Positions 1-10,894 of a stretch of DNA of 48,791 bases are shown piece after piece (the stretch's first letter is position 1; the number at the start of each line of letters is the position of its first letter). A model generated the notes under the pieces. The model made no database searches. It was not told where the DNA came from and worked only from the letters and a program-made list of their open reading frames with translations. The DNA is taken from the NCBI GenBank assembly GCA_049724395.1, contig JAUGWO010000223.1, positions 1 through 48,791 on the forward strand. The letters are read 5' to 3'. This stretch comes from Spongospora subterranea f. sp. subterranea. Taxonomy: Eukaryota > Endomyxa: Phytomyxea > Phytomyxea > Plasmodiophorida. Position numbers and translations under genes: made by a program.

Positions 1-356
1 GATCCCTCAGTGTGTTCGAGTGGAGAATTAGTTCATGATCGGCTGTATATTGTTGATAAGGGTGTCGAGATCATTAAAGTCGCTGATCTAATCTCACAGG
101 GACCCAGATGTCAACCGTCAGGCCGTATCAGAAATCATCAATTTCAGAAACCGAAAATGTCAAACTGCTTTGTTTCTGGCCGTTAATCATGCACGGTTGG
201 TTGAAATTACAGTCTGGTTCTGATCACATCTTCAATAATGTGTGTTTGTATTTCCAGTTTTGATATCGTCGAGATTCTTGTGAAGAGAGGTGCCGAGTCC
301 AATATAGCAGATATTGATGGGAACACACCATTGCACACCCATATACCAACTGAATT

Positions 357-1037
357 GTTGTAGAACCGCATCGTTAGCGCAGTCAAATTTTCGAATCGAA
401 AGATGCTTCAATCTCTCTCTCATTAATACAATCCTTTTATCTTTCTACTTGCAACTGGGTTGGCCAATATACTCTACATATCGCTAGCAGTAAACCCCTA
501 GACTTTTTTTTTCTCTTCTTGGGCCTTTTACCTGATGACTCTCAACTTTCAATCATCATATCGCCAGAATTGACGACATATTTGTATTCGCCTAAATTAT
601 ATCATTCGTTTTTTATGGGACAATTACACTACAGATGTCACCAGATACAATACTGCCAATGGAACGCATCAACTTCAATCGGCCCCACTTCGAGATGTAA
701 TTGATTCATCTCTATTACTACCTCCGTTTCAACATAACCTGAGGTAGTATACAATATTGTATGTCCACAGTTGGAATTAGATGAAAGTCAACTTAATTCT
801 GTTGCTGAAAGTAATGTGCTTCTAAAACATTTCAAGGACAAGATCGGAACGCCAGTGGAAACATCGGCTGAATCTTCACTCCATCATCTCACAACCAGAC
901 TCCAATCTTCAGACCCCTCAAATGTCTCAAGTTCCATGTCCCTCACCGTATTCGCAATTGCCCTAAGTGCTCACAGGATGAAGCAAAACGGATATTGTTT
1001 GATTTCCGTCAACAACGAGGTTATCATGATGGGACAG
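357..1037 (+). other. Foreign segment inside ankyrin copy 1, with a coding-like stretch
   Basis: Similarity to the other ankyrin copies stops after GAATTGT at 356 and resumes near TATCCTGG at 1037. The insert begins with a tRNA-like piece (368-406). It also holds an open stretch at 771-1058 reading LELDESQLNSVAESNVLLKH and onward, preceded by a good 3' splice site (TGTATGTCCACAG, ending 770). I do not recognise the protein. It may be a captured host exon or part of a retroposed element. The pyrimidine-rich tract at 407-530 looks non-coding. Confidence 0.45.
368..406 (+). ncRNA. Miniature tRNA-like sequence (fused A box and B box)
   Basis: GCATCGTTAGCGCAGTC looks like the 5' end of a eukaryotic elongator tRNA-Met (acceptor plus A box). 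It is followed within about 8 nt by a T-loop-like TTCGAATC and a 3' AAGATGC that can pair with the 5' GCATCGT in six of seven positions. Anticodon and variable arms are absent. It could be an internally deleted tRNA gene or the head of a short retroposon. It sits at the left edge of the 357-1037 insertion. Confidence 0.3.
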
Positions 1038-3559
1038 TATATCCTGGTAGTGTGTTGAAATCATTCAAGTCGCTGATCTGATCTGACAGGGACCGAAATG
1101 CCATCCGCTGGGTGAAGCGACGTCAGAAATATTGAACCTCAGGAACAATGAGGGCTAAACTGCCTTCTGGATAGCAGTTGATTTTAATCTGTCGGTCTCA
1201 TTTACTGTCCTGTTTCAATCTCCCACATCAATAATCGTGTCTGTATATCTCCAGTATTAATATCGCCAACATTCTTTTTCTTAATGGTGCCGATCCCACT
1301 ATATCGAATCGATATGGGGACTTACCATTGAACACTAGTTGGCCAACTGACATGTATGTCGCCAAAATCTCACAAAATATTCAAATGAATACTGATGTGC
1401 TCACAGGACAGACGAAATAATCATTTTGATGATTAAAAATATTGATGTCAACCACGTGGACAGGAATGGACACACTCTTCTCCAATATGCAATCAATTTC
1501 AAGCGGTTCGTCGTAATCAGTGTCTGATATTGTTCAGCGCCTACTTAACGGAAAATTTAGGGAAGTTTTGGTTAAACATCTGTTGAACAGAGGCGCCACT
1601 CCTATCATTCCTGATCGTAATGGGGATTCAGCCCTTCACCTCTCAATACAGCAGGGACTGTATAATGAACAGTTCAAATTGATGATTTATCAAAATAGCT
1701 TATTCGTATTCTACAGAAGTGAACCGATCATCATTGATATAATTAAAGCGGCGAGGCCAAAACCAATCCACCTTGTGCTCCAGAATCCGATGACAACGCG
1801 GTTCTATGCGTGTTTGTTTCAACAATTGTTTAAAAGCCTGTATATTGCTCATATATCGGTCTGGCACATTGAATTCCCTGATTTGATCTCACAGAGACCG
1901 AGATCTCATCACCAAAATAATGGCTCTTTCGTGCGACGATATTATTAATTCGATGAACCATCATGGGCAAACTGCTTTCATTTCTGCAGTTCGTTTGAAT
2001 CGGTTGGTCAAATCCTCTCTCTGGCTCTGATCAGACATTTCAATACTAAGGTCTCGTATTCCCAGGTTTGATATCGCCCAAATTCTATTGAAGAACGGTG
2101 CTGATCCCACAATAGCGGATGATCATTGGGGTATACCATTGCACAGGATTTTATTGACCCTGTGCGTTAAAAACAGATCTCATCAAACACTCCAACATTT
2201 ACTGATGTTGAAACCATAGTCACAGAACAGACGATTCTATTCTGTCAATGATACACAATATTGATATCAACCACCGGTACAATGATGGGTCCACTATTTT
2301 CCATTGTGCTGTTCAGTGCCGTCGGTTCGTCAATTGATATTGTGTGGACACTGATCGGCCCCTCAATAACACTGATTGTTCAGGGATTTGGTGGTTATGA
2401 AATTGCTGAAGAGAGGCGCCGACCCCACTATTGCTGATTCTATTGGGAATACAGCACTGCACCTGGCGATAGAGCATAATCTGTACACACATTTAATATT
2501 GATATATTTTCCAGAAATCTCATGTTAAATCTCATAGAAGTGACGAGACCATTATATCTATACTTGAGGCGGCAACACCAAGAACGGGCGATATTCTGGG
2601 TCATGACGGGATGATGGATCCCTCAGTGTGTTCGAGTGGAGAGTAAGTTCATGATCAGCTGTATATTATTGATAATTGTGTCGAGATCATTCAAGTCGCT
2701 GATCTGATCTCACAGGGTCCCAGATGTCAACCGTCAGGCCACGTCAGAAATAATCAATTTCAGAAACCAAAAATGGCAAACTGCTCTGTTTCTGGCAGTT
2801 TCTTATGCACGGTTGGTAGAAATTACAGTCTGGTTCTGATCACATGTTCATTAATGTGTTTTTGTATATCCGGTTTTAACATTGTCCAAATTCTTCTCTC
2901 AAGAGGTGCCGATCCCAATATAGCAGATATTGATGGGAACACACCATTCCACACCCATATACCAACTGAATTGTATATCGCCCAAATACCACCATATAAC
3001 TACTCATGTGCCAACAGGACAGACGAAATCATCATATCAATGATTGATAATATTGATGTCAACCACGTGGGCAATAATGGGACAACACTTCTTCAGAGGG
3101 CTATTGAGTGTAATCGGTTGGTCCTTGTTCTTATCTGACCCTGATCAGTCCCTAAATTAAACTGATGTTATAGAGAAGTTGTGGTGAAGTACCTGTTGGA
3201 GAGAGGCGCCAATCCCTTTATTCCTGATCTTAATGGGAATACAGCAACTGCACCTGGCGATATATTATAACTCTTTGTAAAATAAAATAAGTGTTTCATG
3301 AATTGGGTGTTAGTCCGTTGGTGTTAGTCAGTGGGTGTCGACACCCAAAATCCAGTGCATTTGGTGTTTACAAATCACCAAATATGACTTATGTCAGAGT
3401 GAATCGTTTCATAAAACAACCAAGACGGTTTTGGAGGATTTGGGTGGTCAATATACCACAATTGGTGTCTTCATTGTCTCCTCGTCGTTCCTTACGGCAG
3501 GAATCAACATATTTGACGGAATCACAAACCTCATTGATGCTGCGTCTTCCTAAACGATG

Positions 3560-4072
3560 TCAGGTGAACTCTATCTGATATCGTGTTGAAATCTGCACAA
3601 CCTGCTCTGATCACATTGAACGAGAGCAAAAAATCTGGAAATTTGCTTTGTTTTGTATTCAAACCTTTTGAAGAACACAGCTGTTCAACAGGTCGTCTTG
3701 AGCACTACCTCAATTGAAGTTAGTGTAAATTCTTCTTGAGTAATCGCTATTTGCAGGCATTGTCGAACTTATAGGACTTAATGCTGCACCAACCTCGTTC
3801 GGCATTTGTGATTCGCCTCCTGACCTGGCTGCTCTCCCCTCTTTCGGTATAATCGCTGCAACTCTTGCATTGAGGCTTTTGCCTTTCATTGACAGACACA
3901 ATATTCACCGATAACCCTATTTTCACAATTTTCAGTATCTCATGGCTGCTGGTGCTGCTGCTGCCGTCAGTACTGCTTGTGTCCATGCAATCTACTTTGA
4001 CCCTAAACCGCTATCAACAATACGCTGCAACAAGGTATGGCAAATGATATGCGCTTGGTTGTTTTTGTGGAG
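3560..4072. other. Gene-poor stretch next to the protease remnant
   Basis: No convincing gene is seen. The minus strand has open stretches (3747-3986) that may be the tail of the remnant at 4074-4820, but no motif supports this. Confidence 0.3.
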
Positions 4073-4073
4073 A

Positions 4074-4820
4074 CTATGGACAACTCTGTAACCAGAAGGA
4101 AATATGAACGTTGAGATGTTTACCCAGGGCAGACATGGACGGCTTCATGTCGTCGTAATACCTACCACCGCCCTGAGGTAATATCAACCCTGTGAAATGA
4201 AACCCGTTGTACATGATCACATCGAATAAAGAATATTCGACATCCCCGAACAAGATCTGCCTATCGATGTTCACAAGACTCGTCAGGCTTGGACAGACGG
4301 TCTCAACTCGAAGTAATGCCGATGCAGTTTTTACTTTGAACGATCGACGCGTGTTGTGCCCGTTGCATCTCCACATCATCGGTATTTCCCAAGTGGGGTC
4401 TTTCAAAATGTCATTTCCACCATGTGCCTGGGGCAAAACGGACTGCTACAAGCAGCATCAAACTCGATTTCGAACGCTAATTGGTCTGTTCTCTTTCCCA
4501 TTGCCTCTGTCATCCACCTTAACCGGGTTCCGACTCGTCTAAGTTGCTGCACGAGTGCCTTGATCTGTTAGACAAGGCTGAATACAAAGCGATGAGTCGA
4601 AACTCTCTTGCGAAATAGAGAATCATCAAACACATGTCAAGAGCACAGGTGGTTGTGACATCAGCGGTTTTGAAGGACCACCAGATGCCAAAAGACTGGA
4701 AATAAATTTTGGTTTCCAATCTGGGAATCTTGTTTTTGCTTCCGCGGTCGACCCGCGGCGCCTGGCAGTTTCCTTTGCCAAGTAGCTTCTTCGACTTGTC
4801 TGGGGGTCTGCCATCATTCG
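4074..4820 (-). pseudogene. Remnant of a cysteine-protease-like (USP/Ulp-type) gene
   Basis: Two minus-strand pieces in different frames read as one former gene. Upstream (4719-4519): FGIWWSFKTADVTTTCALDM, resembling the catalytic Cys box of ubiquitin- or SUMO-type peptidases (polar residues, Cys, then a hydrophobic helix MCLMILYFA). Downstream (4436-4074): VIMYNGFHFTGLILPQGGGR followed by YYDDMK, resembling the His box and a following Asp. Such domains occur in host peptidases and in proteins encoded by some large DNA transposons; the style of the His box recalls the latter. The frames are not continuous, so it is broken or has unresolved introns. The assignment rests on two short motifs. 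Confidence 0.4.
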
Positions 4821-4829
4821 AATATGACT

Positions 4830-5520
4830 GCTTTCGAGATCGCTGAGAACGGACGTACCTTAAAGGTTGGCCAGCCTAGTTCCAACAACCGTGAATCAAA
4901 CGTGAAAGTGAAACCAGGGCAACATCCGTAATCGGCAATGCATTGGCCGCCGCACCCCTGTCAAGTTCGGCCTAATACAAACCATGGTGATGCGCTCTAA
5001 TCAGCGTCGTAGTTCGCCTTAAAATTCAGCAACAAATGTTCAAATTTACAAAACAGAAGAAGTCGTCTTAGTCGCTCTAATTCTGATCTGATCAAGATTA
5101 GCTCGTCGTTCCCCGACAGTGGAGTCAGGCGCCAACAAGTCCTAACAAACCTGGCAACTAAAGCTGCATACCGGGAGAGTAAACGATAATCGGATTATTT
5201 GTACCATCGTCAATAAATAAACCACTAAACTCTGGGTGAAGAATAGCTGACCAGCAGACTTCCAATAACAGGTTAGGCAATTACCTTTTATTAGAAATAT
5301 ATCAAGTTTTAGCAGTTCGACGATGTTATTGATGTGTTTTTTTTTCTAATCTTTAACGGGATGACGTTCATCGTCCGCAGTCGGTCCATTTCGGAAACAG
5401 TCGGCGGTTGAAGAACTGATCTGCGACTAGCAGTGGAGTCGGCCTTTTGGGCAAAAACTCGTTTTGTTGACCGAACGACCGTATCCTCGTTCGCCGCTCC
5501 CCATTCAACCTCATAATTCG
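4830..5520. other. Intergenic region upstream of the BTB gene
   Basis: No gene is recognised. A T-rich run (5335-5346) lies in the 200 nt before the BTB start; no promoter element can be named with confidence. Confidence 0.3.
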
Positions 5521-5527
5521 GTGAATC

Positions 5528-6475
5528 ATGCCGATTAGGGAGGTTATCAAGCTTGTGTTCAACGTTGAGGCGACGAGCGACCTGACATTATCGCTGGGCG
5601 CGTTCACGTACTTTGTCCACCGCGATGTCGTGGCCGCCGTCAGCAATGTGCTGCGCTGTTTGTCGTCGGGGCTCGAACCCGGTCCACCTCAACCGACGAT
5701 GATTGTCCCGGTTCCTGAGCTGGGCAAGTTTGAGAACCAGGGAATCACGCTGGAGCCGCTCTACCTCCTATACCTTCAGTGCTGTTATGGGCTCACGACT
5801 CCCGCCGAAATCGCTGATGTTTTCGTCCTGTGCCAGGTCGCCCTGATCGCCGATCAGACCGATTCGCCAGCGATTCTGAAAGAATGTTGCGATGAACTTT
5901 ACGCCCGACAACACGCCGGCGCCAGTAAACTCACGATCCTGGAATTATCTGGCCTCTTGAAGCAGGATTCCTTACGAAAGACGATTCTGGAGGAAATGGG
6001 ACCGTTGGCGATGACGAACGAGTTCTATCCATTATTGCGTCGTTTGTCGTTGGACGATTTCAAAGACCTGTTGAGGTTTGTTCCAAGGTCAGATCCCCTT
6101 GATCGGTTCTCGCTGCTGCTGAAGTTTGCGGCGGAAATCGCTCCGGGGGTGGACTTTAACATTGCGAGGGACGAGGTGGTGGAAATCAAAGCGCCAGCTC
6201 GATATCAATTGATGGTCGACGCTGTCGCCATTATCGGATCTGATTGGAAGCCGGAGGCGGTGATGAACTGTGTCCACCATGTCGTCTTCAACAGAATTAT
6301 CCTGAATTACGGCGACGGCGGTCAAGCTCACCCGCTCCAGCTGCGCGCGGCCGTCGTCCAGACCGCCGACTACAGGTTGCACCGGACACCAACCTGGCGA
6401 ATGGCCCAACAAGAGCGCTGGTCGATTATCGCCGGAATTGGGAATATTTTCGGCCGTTTTCGCTATTGGAGCTAG
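5528..6475 (+). CDS. BTB/POZ-like protein, 315 aa, single exon
   Basis: The ORF opens at ATG 5528 and ends at TAG 6475. Residues 18-50 read DLTLSLGAFTYFVHRDVVAA and continue SNVLRCL. This fits the BTB core pattern (D-hydrophobic-hydrophobic, then F-x-x-H-R-x-V-L-A-A). Residues ~90-130 (LEPLYLLYLQCCYGLTTPAE, FVLCQVALIADQTD) look like the helical second half of a BTB fold, and the rest is helical as in BACK-type extensions. BTB proteins usually dimerise and often act as Cullin-3 adaptors; that role is inferred from the family only. The region is more GC-rich than its neighbours and has no internal stops, so it looks like a live host gene. An AATAAA at 6564-6569 is a plausible polyadenylation signal. 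No kelch, MATH or ankyrin partner domain is seen. Confidence 0.75.
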   Translation: MPIREVIKLVFNVEATSDLTLSLGAFTYFVHRDVVAAVSNVLRCLSSGLEPGPPQPTMIVPVPELGKFENQGITLEPLYLLYLQCCYGLTTPAEIADVFVLCQVALIADQTDSPAILKECCDELYARQHAGASKLTILELSGLLKQDSLRKTILEEMGPLAMTNEFYPLLRRLSLDDFKDLLRFVPRSDPLDRFSLLLKFAAEIAPGVDFNIARDEVVEIKAPARYQLMVDAVAIIGSDWKPEAVMNCVHHVVFNRIILNYGDGGQAHPLQLRAAVVQTADYRLHRTPTWRMAQQERWSIIAGIGNIFGRFRYWS

Positions 6476-6563
6476 ATTCGATGCCCATCCCCCCTCGCAA
6501 CACAATTTACCTACGAAGAATGTCGATTCGACCCAATCAAGCCAACAGTGCCGTCTCAGTGAA

Positions 6564-6569
6564 AATAAA
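6564..6569 (+). terminator. Candidate polyadenylation signal of the BTB gene
   Basis: AATAAA lies about 90 nt after the BTB stop codon. Confidence 0.4.
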
Positions 6570-6689
6570 AACAATGTTCAACAAACCCAAATTTTCAAAA
6601 ATACAAGTCAAGTTGACTGGGTTCGCACAATCCACTCAATTCAAACGAACGAGCAGGGCTGGTTTGGGCATTGTGATATAATCGCCTGA

Positions 6690-7598
6690 ATGGACGCCTT
6701 GGGTCGATTTCAGTTCATGGGAAATATTGTGGTTGATTGATTCAACAATGATTTCTGTTCATACTGTTGCATTGTTTTTCGTGCTGATCCGCGAACAAAT
6801 TCGTGTTTGATGCGAAAGGTCGTGGACAACAGAATGAAACCGCGCATTACTCTGTGTACGAGTGATAGTCGATATTGGCAAGACGGGATCTTAACAGCTT
6901 CGTTTATGGTTTAAGGCTGTACAACTGCGAGCAAGTACAACGTGGATGATCCGTTCAAGAATAAATGAGGGCGCATTTGGGTTGTACAACGCGACTTCGG
7001 CACCGAAAATCATGAATCATCAAACAATGATCGAACACTTGCGGTTGCCAAGTAGTAGAAGGTCTCATGAACACTTCAAACACGGTTTGACCATTACGGC
7101 TGTGCAAATGCGATTGCTGCAGCCAGCCATGTTCTGTGGTTTAATATTGCCATCGAAACAATTCTAACTGAAAAGTTGACATCAAACGGCCCGTCGATAT
7201 CGCAAACTTCCGGTTTCACCAATATCTGGTATTGTAGTTCGATTTAAAACAATGAAACGACGCGAAGATGTTTTTTTTAACTGGCTTAGAGTCATTGGCT
7301 GACGATATTACGGCAATGACCCGTTATCCTGAAAAAATACAGCAGTACCTGACACAACACCGCCTTTCGAATTTTTTCGAATCTTTGTGCCAGTGTTAGA
7401 TATCAACACTGTTCACCACCGGAATCGCCCAATCGACACCATTAGTCCATGATACACTGTACAATAAATGAGTGGCGGAGTTTACTGACACGACGGGCTA
7501 CAGCCGCCAATTCGCCATGTGTCCAGTGACCCCGTGATCCAAATCTGGAATTTTAGACCTGGCGTCCACAGGTTCAGCGTCTGAATCAACACTGTCGC
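6690..7598. other. Intergenic region, no gene recognised
   Basis: About 900 bp between the BTB gene and the secreted-protein gene. Short open frames exist on both strands but none shows domain content, signal peptide or repeats. Confidence 0.4.
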
Positions 7599-7602
7599 AG
7601 TG

Positions 7603-7608
7603 TATAAA
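7603..7608 (+). promoter_or_regulatory. Candidate TATA box of the 616-aa secreted protein gene
   Basis: TATAAA in the context GTGTATAAATTC lies about 150 nt upstream of the chosen ATG (7759). It is only a sequence match. Confidence 0.25.
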
Positions 7609-7758
7609 TTCGACTCTGCGGTGTATCTACGCATGAAGGTCGACACTGGGACACTGACGGCTCGCTGTCGGCGAAAAACGAGTTCCCGCAGTTGCGCGTG
7701 GGTCAAATTACGAATCAACTTGGGGAGCGACGTTCATTTCAATTCCTTTCAGGTTCTC

Positions 7759-9661
7759 ATGACGGTGTTACTGGCTCTGCTGTTACTGCTGTTGTCTAGT
7801 GGTGGGACGGATGCTGGTGGGCAAGGTGGCAAAGACCATGCCCAGAGTGAGCCCCTGATCAAGACTCAGGGAGGTGGCTTAAAAATCATCGATGATTATT
7901 TTCCTCGCGACATCAAAGTTGCCAATCGACTGAATCACCCTCTGAAAGCGTTTTCTTTGCCTACTGAAAGGACGGATGTTTTTGAACTAAATGGCAGCCC
8001 ATTGCCAAAGTCTATCGATCGACGTAATGGCGAAGAGAACTCGGCTACAAGGTCTGTTAAGTTTGGAAATCCTTGAAACATTCACGGATTGAATCTACCG
8101 TAGATTCGCGCAAGCCCAGAATGTGATCCCAAAGGAGGTGCACAGCGACAATAGTTCTCCCGTCATCGCTGACATACCGAACAATCCTCTGCATGCTTTT
8201 TCGCACGTTGTGGACATCGATAATGATTTCCCATCAAAATGCTTGCTTTCTACAACTAACGATCATGATTTACCTCTCGCCATCGAAAAAGTACTTCTGA
8301 ATATATTGCCGATTGACCTTGCGAAGAGCAATGACGACTGGAATGAACAGGACTTTATGGATCAACGCATTGTCGAACATCCATTTTCCGACATTCAAAT
8401 TGACAGTGGCCTACCAAGATCCTGGCAGATTGACAACATCGAAAAAGTACTACTGGATCTATTGCCGTTTGATCTTGCGAACAACCTTGACGACTGGAAT
8501 CCACAGGACTTTATGGACGAACGCGCTGCTCATCATCGCAGTGACATTTCAAAACTTTGGCAGCTTGGCGACGAAGTACATGTTCCCGTAAGGAAAATAA
8601 TCGAAATATATAATGAGAAACATCGACCTTCTGCTAGCGAATTCGAGACGGTTCCAGCAGTTGCCCAGGCTACTACTCAATCTACGACTTTCACGGATGA
8701 TGCTATTACGTTGGCTTCCAGGCAAAATGCTGAAGATGACTCCCTGGTGGCTGAAGATGGCGATTCTCGACCTTCAAAATCCTCGGATGCTGTTCCAGCC
8801 ATTGACCAGACGACTATCCATCATTCGACCTTCCCGGATGATGCTACTGCATTGACTTCTGCGGAATGTGCAGTAGATGCTTTACTAAAGGCTGAAGATG
8901 GCGATTCTCGACCTTTGAAGTCCTCTGAAGTTGTCGAGCCAGTGTCTCCTGAGCATGTGCCTGAAAAGGCAGTGAATTTTCCGCCCATCAACACATCCTC
9001 GCCTGTCAAAATTGCCAAGAAGGTGTCTTCATCTAAAACACCCGTCCAAGCAAGTAGATCGACCTCGATGCCTTGTGAAAGGTTGTGTAGATCGCCGTCT
9101 GGGCTCTCCAAAACGCTATCGCAAACTCCGATTAGGGGTGGCGTTGGAGCGACACCGAGATCATCATCGACAGGGGCAATGAGACCCATTACGGCGCGAG
9201 TTCCAGTGAAAAAGCATCTTATGAAGACGACTGCAACGCCCATAATTCCACCCTCAAAACCTGGAACTACCACCAGGATCAAGCCAGATTCGTCGATCGT
9301 TGCCAGAGATGCGAAACGAATCATGGCGCATGGCAATCTCGGTCGTGACCGGTCGAAGCCGCAGCACGTAAAGGCCGTCGTCAAATCCGATGGCGCTCTC
9401 ACTGGACCTGACTCTACGCCAACGAATATCGAGAATGAATCAGTCAGCGGCCGCAGTTCGCCAACGTCCGTCCTGGAGTCGCCAAAGTTCGCCCATGCGG
9501 AAGGGAAGGAAAGGGACTGGTTCCCGTTGAAGGTCCGAGGATTTTCTGGGTCCGCAATCGTCGCAGATGGATTTCTAATTGGAGTCCCACAAACCTGGGA
9601 AGGAGCTGTACCAGAAGCTGTCCAAGAGTTGATAGGCTATCTCACTACTTCAAAAAACTAG
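7759..9661 (+). CDS. Secreted low-complexity protein, 616 aa, two exons
   Basis: Exon 1 is 7759-8051 and exon 2 is 8104-9661. The 52-nt intron (GTCTGT...CCGTAG, phase 2) joins two open frames exactly, giving ...ENSATR-FAQAQNVIPKE. The start was chosen because MTVLLALLLLLLSSGGTDA is a textbook signal peptide; the frame stays open upstream to 7600 but would bury it. The mature protein holds two copies of IEKVLLxxLPxDLAxxxDDW followed by NxQDFMDxR (exon 2, near 8286-8377 and 8439-8527). Two longer Ser/Thr-rich repeats (TTFTDDA/STFPDDA ... AEDGDSRP) follow, then a basic Ser/Pro/Thr region, and a C-terminal part ending WEGAVPEAVQELIGYLTTSK that may fold. No known domain is recognised. In a parasite this build suggests a secreted effector or surface protein; that is inference. 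Minus-strand open frames under exon 2 are shadows. Confidence 0.8.
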
Positions 9662-9670
9662 AAAGCAAAA

Positions 9671-9676
9671 AATAAA
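9671..9676 (+). terminator. Candidate polyadenylation signal
   Basis: AATAAA ten nt after the stop codon of the 616-aa gene, in an A-rich context. Its closeness to the stop is unusual but fits a compact genome. Confidence 0.35.
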
Positions 9677-9689
9677 ATCTTGCTTGTAT

Positions 9690-10770
9690 TCTTCAGGTTT
9701 CATTGGCCCATACCTTAACTCTAAATTTCGTGAGCCGAAGTCCCGTCAAAGGCTTTCACATTTTCTTACTGGGCATGGTTGATGAGCATACTGAGGAGTG
9801 TAGGAATTAAACCTCGAGCATGTTCGGCCTGGTTTTATCTGACAAGATGACGAGTTGCTTGAAGATTGAAACCTTATAAACAGTGAGCTGTGTTTCGCGA
9901 AACTTGCTGCTGAACTGCATCTCGATACCGAGAGTATGGCAGCTGGGTTTCAAATCTATCAACAGTCGTTCGTTCTGTAATTGGTGCAGACGGATCCGCT
10001 GTGGATGTCATTCATAACGTCGAGACGGATTCACTGTTATAGTCGTCTTTCGGTCACGTGAACTCGCCTTTCAAACTTTTACAGAGCTGGTGGATGTGAA
10101 GAACTTTCAAGAAACAAAGGTTTACTCTAGCTCGGCTTCTTGTCGTTAAAATCGGTCGCAGTTAACTGGAAGCTGTTTTCGATTCAGCTGTTGAATTTTG
10201 CAGAGATCGATTAAAAACCAGCCACAAACAACAACTTTGAAATTTGTCAGTGTTGACTATAGGATAATATTAACAAACACGTTTATTAGACGCCCTTAGA
10301 ACCGAAATATCGATGCTTCAGGATTGACCGAATCTCTAAGCTGGGAACCGCTACTGGGCACGATAATAACATCACACCAAAACCAGGTATTGTATTAATT
10401 CAGTAAGATTAATACTGATCACCGGTTGGGACATCAATCCTGTCCGGAAATCGAACAACGGCAGAACACCGTTCGGCCATGAAACAACAAGAAAACGTGA
10501 CTCGCCAATTTGATTCCGCGGAGGTGGCAAACAAATGATAATCCTTCAATCGTTTCGTGGTCGTGATCGTGATCAATCGGCGATTGGGCACGGTCACTTC
10601 CGCGAAACCATTGCAGGTTTGTCAGTTGACGTTGGAACTGACTTCTGTGGAATGTATTCGATTGTCAATGAGAGATGTCGAATATGATCACCGAAATGTA
10701 ACGCTTTTGAAGATTTTTCAGCTCGGATTCTCAAAACCGTTGTGCAAATGATCAGTTTCAAATGCTTAAA
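9690..10770. other. Intergenic region, no gene recognised
   Basis: About 1.1 kb with only short open frames (for example 10409-10597 on -) lacking recognisable content. Confidence 0.4.
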
Positions 10771-10790
10771 AGTACACTGGTTACATTATT

Positions 10791-10894
10791 TAGTGTGGGC
10801 CACACTATTTACCAACCCACACTAATTGATAGGTGGCAGATTTAGTGTGGGCCACACTATTTACCAACCCACACTAATTGATAGGTGGCAGATT
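10791..10894. repeat. Two tandem 52-bp subterminal repeats of the pogo element
   Basis: Two identical copies begin at 10791 and 10843. Each contains the palindrome AGTGTGGGCCACACT and a second ACCCACACT. Such subterminal palindromes may be transposase binding sites. Confidence 0.8.

Larger units (their letters stand above)
1..3556 (+). pseudogene. Ankyrin-repeat gene copy 1, multi-exon, decayed, 5' end outside window
   Basis: The + strand encodes successive ankyrin units in short exons, for example ILLSRGADPNIADIDGNTPF near 2894-2953 and LLNRGATPIIPDRNGDSALH near 1580-1640. Ankyrin repeats are protein-binding helix-turn-helix units; no partner can be inferred. A clear intron is 2003-2065 (63 nt, GT-AG, phase 2), joining ...AVRLNR to FDIAQILLKNG. 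The same intron type recurs through the array. Segment 1-350 is a near copy of 2613-2960, so repeats were duplicated in blocks. Decay: an in-frame TAA at 1156-1158 stands where the inverted copy near 33.17 kb has CAA (NEGQTAF), and an unrelated ~680-bp segment interrupts at 357-1037. The last part (to 3553) may encode a C-terminal hydrophobic stretch, TTIGVFIVSSSFLTAGI. Exon edges are not all resolved. The gene could be partly functional through alternative splicing, but I read it as a pseudogene. Confidence 0.62.

Noticed and set aside
6089-6681. Open frames overlapping the 3' half of the BTB gene on both strands
   Set aside because: Shadows of a long GC-rich coding region.
8821-9402. 193-codon minus-strand open frame
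   Set aside because: Shadow of exon 2 of the 616-aa gene; no independent support.
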